Shown piece after piece: positions 5,350-6,575 of a stretch of 6,575 nucleotides of DNA. The DNA is taken from the NCBI GenBank assembly GCA_945952575.1, contig CAMFIY010000155.1:1-6575 (forward strand), read 5' to 3'. The stretch is from an uncultured Leucobacter sp. GTDB taxonomy: Bacteria; Actinomycetota; Actinomycetes; Actinomycetales; Microbacteriaceae. A model generated the notes under the pieces. That model did no database searches. It saw only the letters and a list, made by a program, of their open reading frames with translations, and was not told the origin of the DNA. A program made the position numbers and the translations under genes. Position 1 is the stretch's first letter. Each line of letters begins with the position of its first letter.

Positions 5350-5823
5350 ATGCTCGGCAAGACCTACGACACTCAGATCTGCTCGATCGCGCGATCGCTG
5401 GAGCTGGTCGGGGAGCGCTGGAGCCTGCTCATCATCCGAGACGCGCTGTTCGCGCGAGTGACCAGGTTCGGCGACTTCCAGCACAATCTCGGCATCGCCA
5501 CGAATGTGCTCGCCTCGCGGCTGGAGGGGTTCGTGGATGCCGGCATCATGGAGCGCGCCGGATCCGCGGACTACCTGCTCACCGGGAAAGGGCGTGCGCT
5601 CTCGGTCGCGCTGATCGCGCTCACCGAATGGGGTGACGAGTGGGCCTCGCCGGTGGATCCGCCGATCCTCTACCGTCACACCGTCTGCGACGGCGAGGTT
5701 CACGCGGTCGCGGACTGCGCGAGCTGCGGCGTCGTGCCCGCGACGGAGGTGTCCGTGCGGATCGGCCCGGGGATGCCCGCCGAATACCTGGTCGAGCGCC
5801 GCGGGGGCACCCGGGCGGCGTGA
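5350..5823 (+). CDS. HxlR-family winged-helix regulator with a C-terminal Cys/His cluster
   Basis: This 157-aa dimeric MarR/HxlR-type transcription factor shows the hallmark segment CSIARSLELVGERWSLLIIRDAL (residues 11-33), then FGDFQHNLGIATNVLASRLEGFVDAGIM as the helix-turn-helix, and YLLTGKGRALSVALIALTEWGDEW as the wing and dimer helix. Cys11 is the family-conserved cysteine used for redox or electrophile sensing in some members such as YodB and HypR. The tail adds His110, Cys113, Cys123 and Cys126 (RHTVC ... DCASCG), which could bind zinc; similar tails are frequent in actinobacterial members. It probably autoregulates and controls the divergent SRPBCC gene through the palindromes at 5276-5335. 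Its 3' end overlaps the convergent minus-strand gene below. Confidence 0.93.
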   Translation: MLGKTYDTQICSIARSLELVGERWSLLIIRDALFARVTRFGDFQHNLGIATNVLASRLEGFVDAGIMERAGSADYLLTGKGRALSVALIALTEWGDEWASPVDPPILYRHTVCDGEVHAVADCASCGVVPATEVSVRIGPGMPAEYLVERRGGTRAA

Positions 5824-6116
5824 TCCTCGCGGCCCTGGCCGGCGAGCAGCTCGGAGATCCGACGGGCGCCCAGCGCGGGATCCTGCAGTCGCTGAGCGGC
5901 GATGGACCGGACCAGGGCGATCGTGCCGGGATCGGCGGTCCGGCCCGGCGTCGCGGCTGCCGGGGTCACCGATGCCTCGATGCGACGGAGGCTCTCCGGG
6001 TCCAGGGCGTCGATGCACCGCTCGTCTTGGCCGAGGCGTTCGAGCAGATCGTCGATGGTCCAATTCGTGGGAATTGATCCATTGAATGTCGAAACGGTGG
6101 CGTTCGAGGTGTTCAT
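5700..6116 (-). CDS. Hypothetical protein, 138 aa
   Basis: I do not recognise this protein. Residues 1-98 look genuine: an N-terminal tail (MNTSNATVSTFNGSIPTNW), then TIDDLLERLG, ALDPESLRRIEAS, and a predicted helix with TIALVRSIAAQRLQD. About 80% of third codon positions outside the overlap are G or C, and Asp, Glu, Leu and Ile codons are frequent, unlike the opposite-strand frames. It has no signal peptide, membrane segment or cysteine motif. The last 40 residues are encoded opposite the hxlR-type 3' end (124-bp overlap) and look low-quality, so the true stop may have been lost. The ATG at 6116 is the only nearby in-frame start; it has no Shine-Dalgarno sequence, but a weak CATCCT lies 6 bases upstream. 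It is divergent from the MocR-type gene. If it is not real, 5824-6135 is an unexplained gap. Confidence 0.5.
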   Translation of the reverse strand: MNTSNATVSTFNGSIPTNWTIDDLLERLGQDERCIDALDPESLRRIEASVTPAAATPGRTADPGTIALVRSIAAQRLQDPALGARRISELLAGQGREDHAARVPPRRSTRYSAGIPGPIRTDTSVAGTTPQLAQSATA

Positions 6117-6122
6117 TGGACC
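6057..6122. promoter_or_regulatory. ATTGGACC-type boxes upstream of the MocR-type gene, candidate operator
   Basis: GGTCCAAT (6057-6064) is the exact inverse of ATTGGACC (6115-6122). A third, imperfect copy, ATTGATCC, is at 6073-6080, 42 bp (four turns) from and in direct orientation with the last. CAATTC-GTGG-GAATTG (6061-6076) is a perfect hairpin-like dyad. The region is AT-rich compared with its surroundings. MocR regulators bind repeated boxes, and the TauR box CTGGACYTAA shares the TGGAC core. The operator role is inferred; the region also overlaps the first 20 codons of the hypothetical gene. Confidence 0.45.
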
Positions 6123-6128
6123 AGGATG
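6123..6128 (-). promoter_or_regulatory. Weak candidate -10 of the hypothetical gene
   Basis: CATCCT on the minus strand, then 6 bases (GGTCCA) and the ATG at 6116, matches the geometry of the other leaderless starts but keeps only the A at position 2 and the T at position 6 of the consensus. The expected start point falls next to the ATTGGACC box. Confidence 0.25.
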
Positions 6129-6135
6129 AGTGCTT

Positions 6136-6575
6136 ATGACGCTCTTTCACAGTGCCAATTCTCGGCTGGTGGATCACCGAACGGCCAACGTCGATTCGGG
6201 GGTGCTCGCCGCGCGTCTGGGCCGCTGGGCGCACGGCGAGGGAACGCTCGCCGCGCGACTCGCCGGCGGGATCCAGAACCTCGTCGACAGCGGCGAGCTG
6301 CGACCCGGGGACCGCCTCCCGGCCGAGCGCTCCCTCGCGGCGGCCACCGCGGTCGCCCGCGGCACCGTCGTCGCGGCCTACGCCGAGCTCGCAGCGCGCG
6401 GGGCCGTCGAACGGCGGCAGGGGAGCGGCACTCGCGTCTCGGGATCGGTGGCCGGGCCCGCGGCGTCGGGCCGTCCGGCTCGCGGCGAAGCGCTGTTCTC
6501 CGCACTGCCCAACGCGATCGATCTTCTGCGCACGGTGCCGCAGATCCCGCAGCTCGCGGTCGATCTCATCAGCGC
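6136..6575 (+). CDS. MocR-type regulator (GntR helix-turn-helix fused to an aminotransferase-like domain), N-terminal part
   Basis: The frame is open to the window end with 146 codons visible. Residues 23-102 are a GntR winged helix: LAARLGRWA, TLAARLAGGIQNLVDSGELRPGDRLPAERSLAAATAVARG, VVAAYAELAARGAVERRQGSGTRVSG. The RPGDRLPAERSLA and RQGSGTRV segments are the family signature. A Gly/Pro/Ala-rich linker follows, and NAIDLLRTVPQIPQL looks like the start of the fold-type I aminotransferase domain, whose PLP lysine lies outside the window. MocR proteins regulate amine, amino acid or vitamin B6 genes, often divergent ones. The ATG at 6136 is chosen because AGGA (6123-6126) lies 9 bases upstream; GTG at 6130 is an alternative, after a stop at 6127-6129. 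Boxes upstream are a likely autoregulatory site. Confidence 0.88.
   Translation, partial: MTLFHSANSRLVDHRTANVDSGVLAARLGRWAHGEGTLAARLAGGIQNLVDSGELRPGDRLPAERSLAAATAVARGTVVAAYAELAARGAVERRQGSGTRVSGSVAGPAASGRPARGEALFSALPNAIDLLRTVPQIPQLAVDLIS

Noticed and set aside
5326..6234. 302-codon open frame on the minus strand
   Set aside because: It is arginine/proline-rich with a shadow-like composition and covers the hxlR-type gene, whose family motifs are clear.
1..6575. A single defence, toxin-antitoxin or mobile-element system
   Set aside because: No transposase, integrase, nuclease effector, toxin pair or terminal repeats are visible; the genes fit separate small regulator-target modules.

Overview
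The window looks like a chromosomal accessory region of a high-GC Actinobacterium, most likely a Microbacteriaceae-type organism. The grounds are strong G/C at third codon positions, alanine- and arginine-rich proteins, and several genes with a -10 hexamer exactly 6 bases before the start codon, the leaderless layout common in that phylum. The family-level placement is inference. I see no tRNA, rRNA, CRISPR array, insertion sequence or phage gene.

Left part (1-1841, all minus strand): a GTG-started AlkD-type DNA alkylation repair gene is translationally coupled (ATGA overlap) to a PPK2-family polyphosphate kinase gene. After a C-rich stretch and a GC hairpin comes the start of a PadR-type regulator that leaves the window at base 1. 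The PadR promoter is framed by an 11-bp perfect inverted repeat, a likely autoregulatory operator.

Middle (1928-4662): an aldo/keto reductase gene is divergent from alkD and converges on, and overlaps by 34 bp, a GlxA-family regulator (DJ-1/PfpI domain plus AraC helix-turn-helix). The regulator is divergent from an HD-domain hydrolase gene with a strong Shine-Dalgarno sequence, a typical regulator-target arrangement.

Right part (4699-6575): an SRPBCC/AHSA1-type ligand-binding protein is divergent from an HxlR-type regulator that carries a Cys/His cluster. The shared 126-bp spacer holds two nearly identical 16-bp palindromic elements exactly 42 bp apart. Next comes a probable but unrecognised 138-aa gene on the minus strand, then the N-terminal part of a MocR-type (GntR/aminotransferase) regulator that runs off the right end. 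The MocR upstream region contains repeated ATTGGACC-like boxes.

Overall this is a patchwork of small regulator-plus-target modules (PadR, GlxA/HD, HxlR/SRPBCC, MocR). I do not see one large new system. The most interesting signals are the regulatory sites, the repeated leaderless start layout, the AlkD-PPK2 coupling and the GlxA-HD pair.
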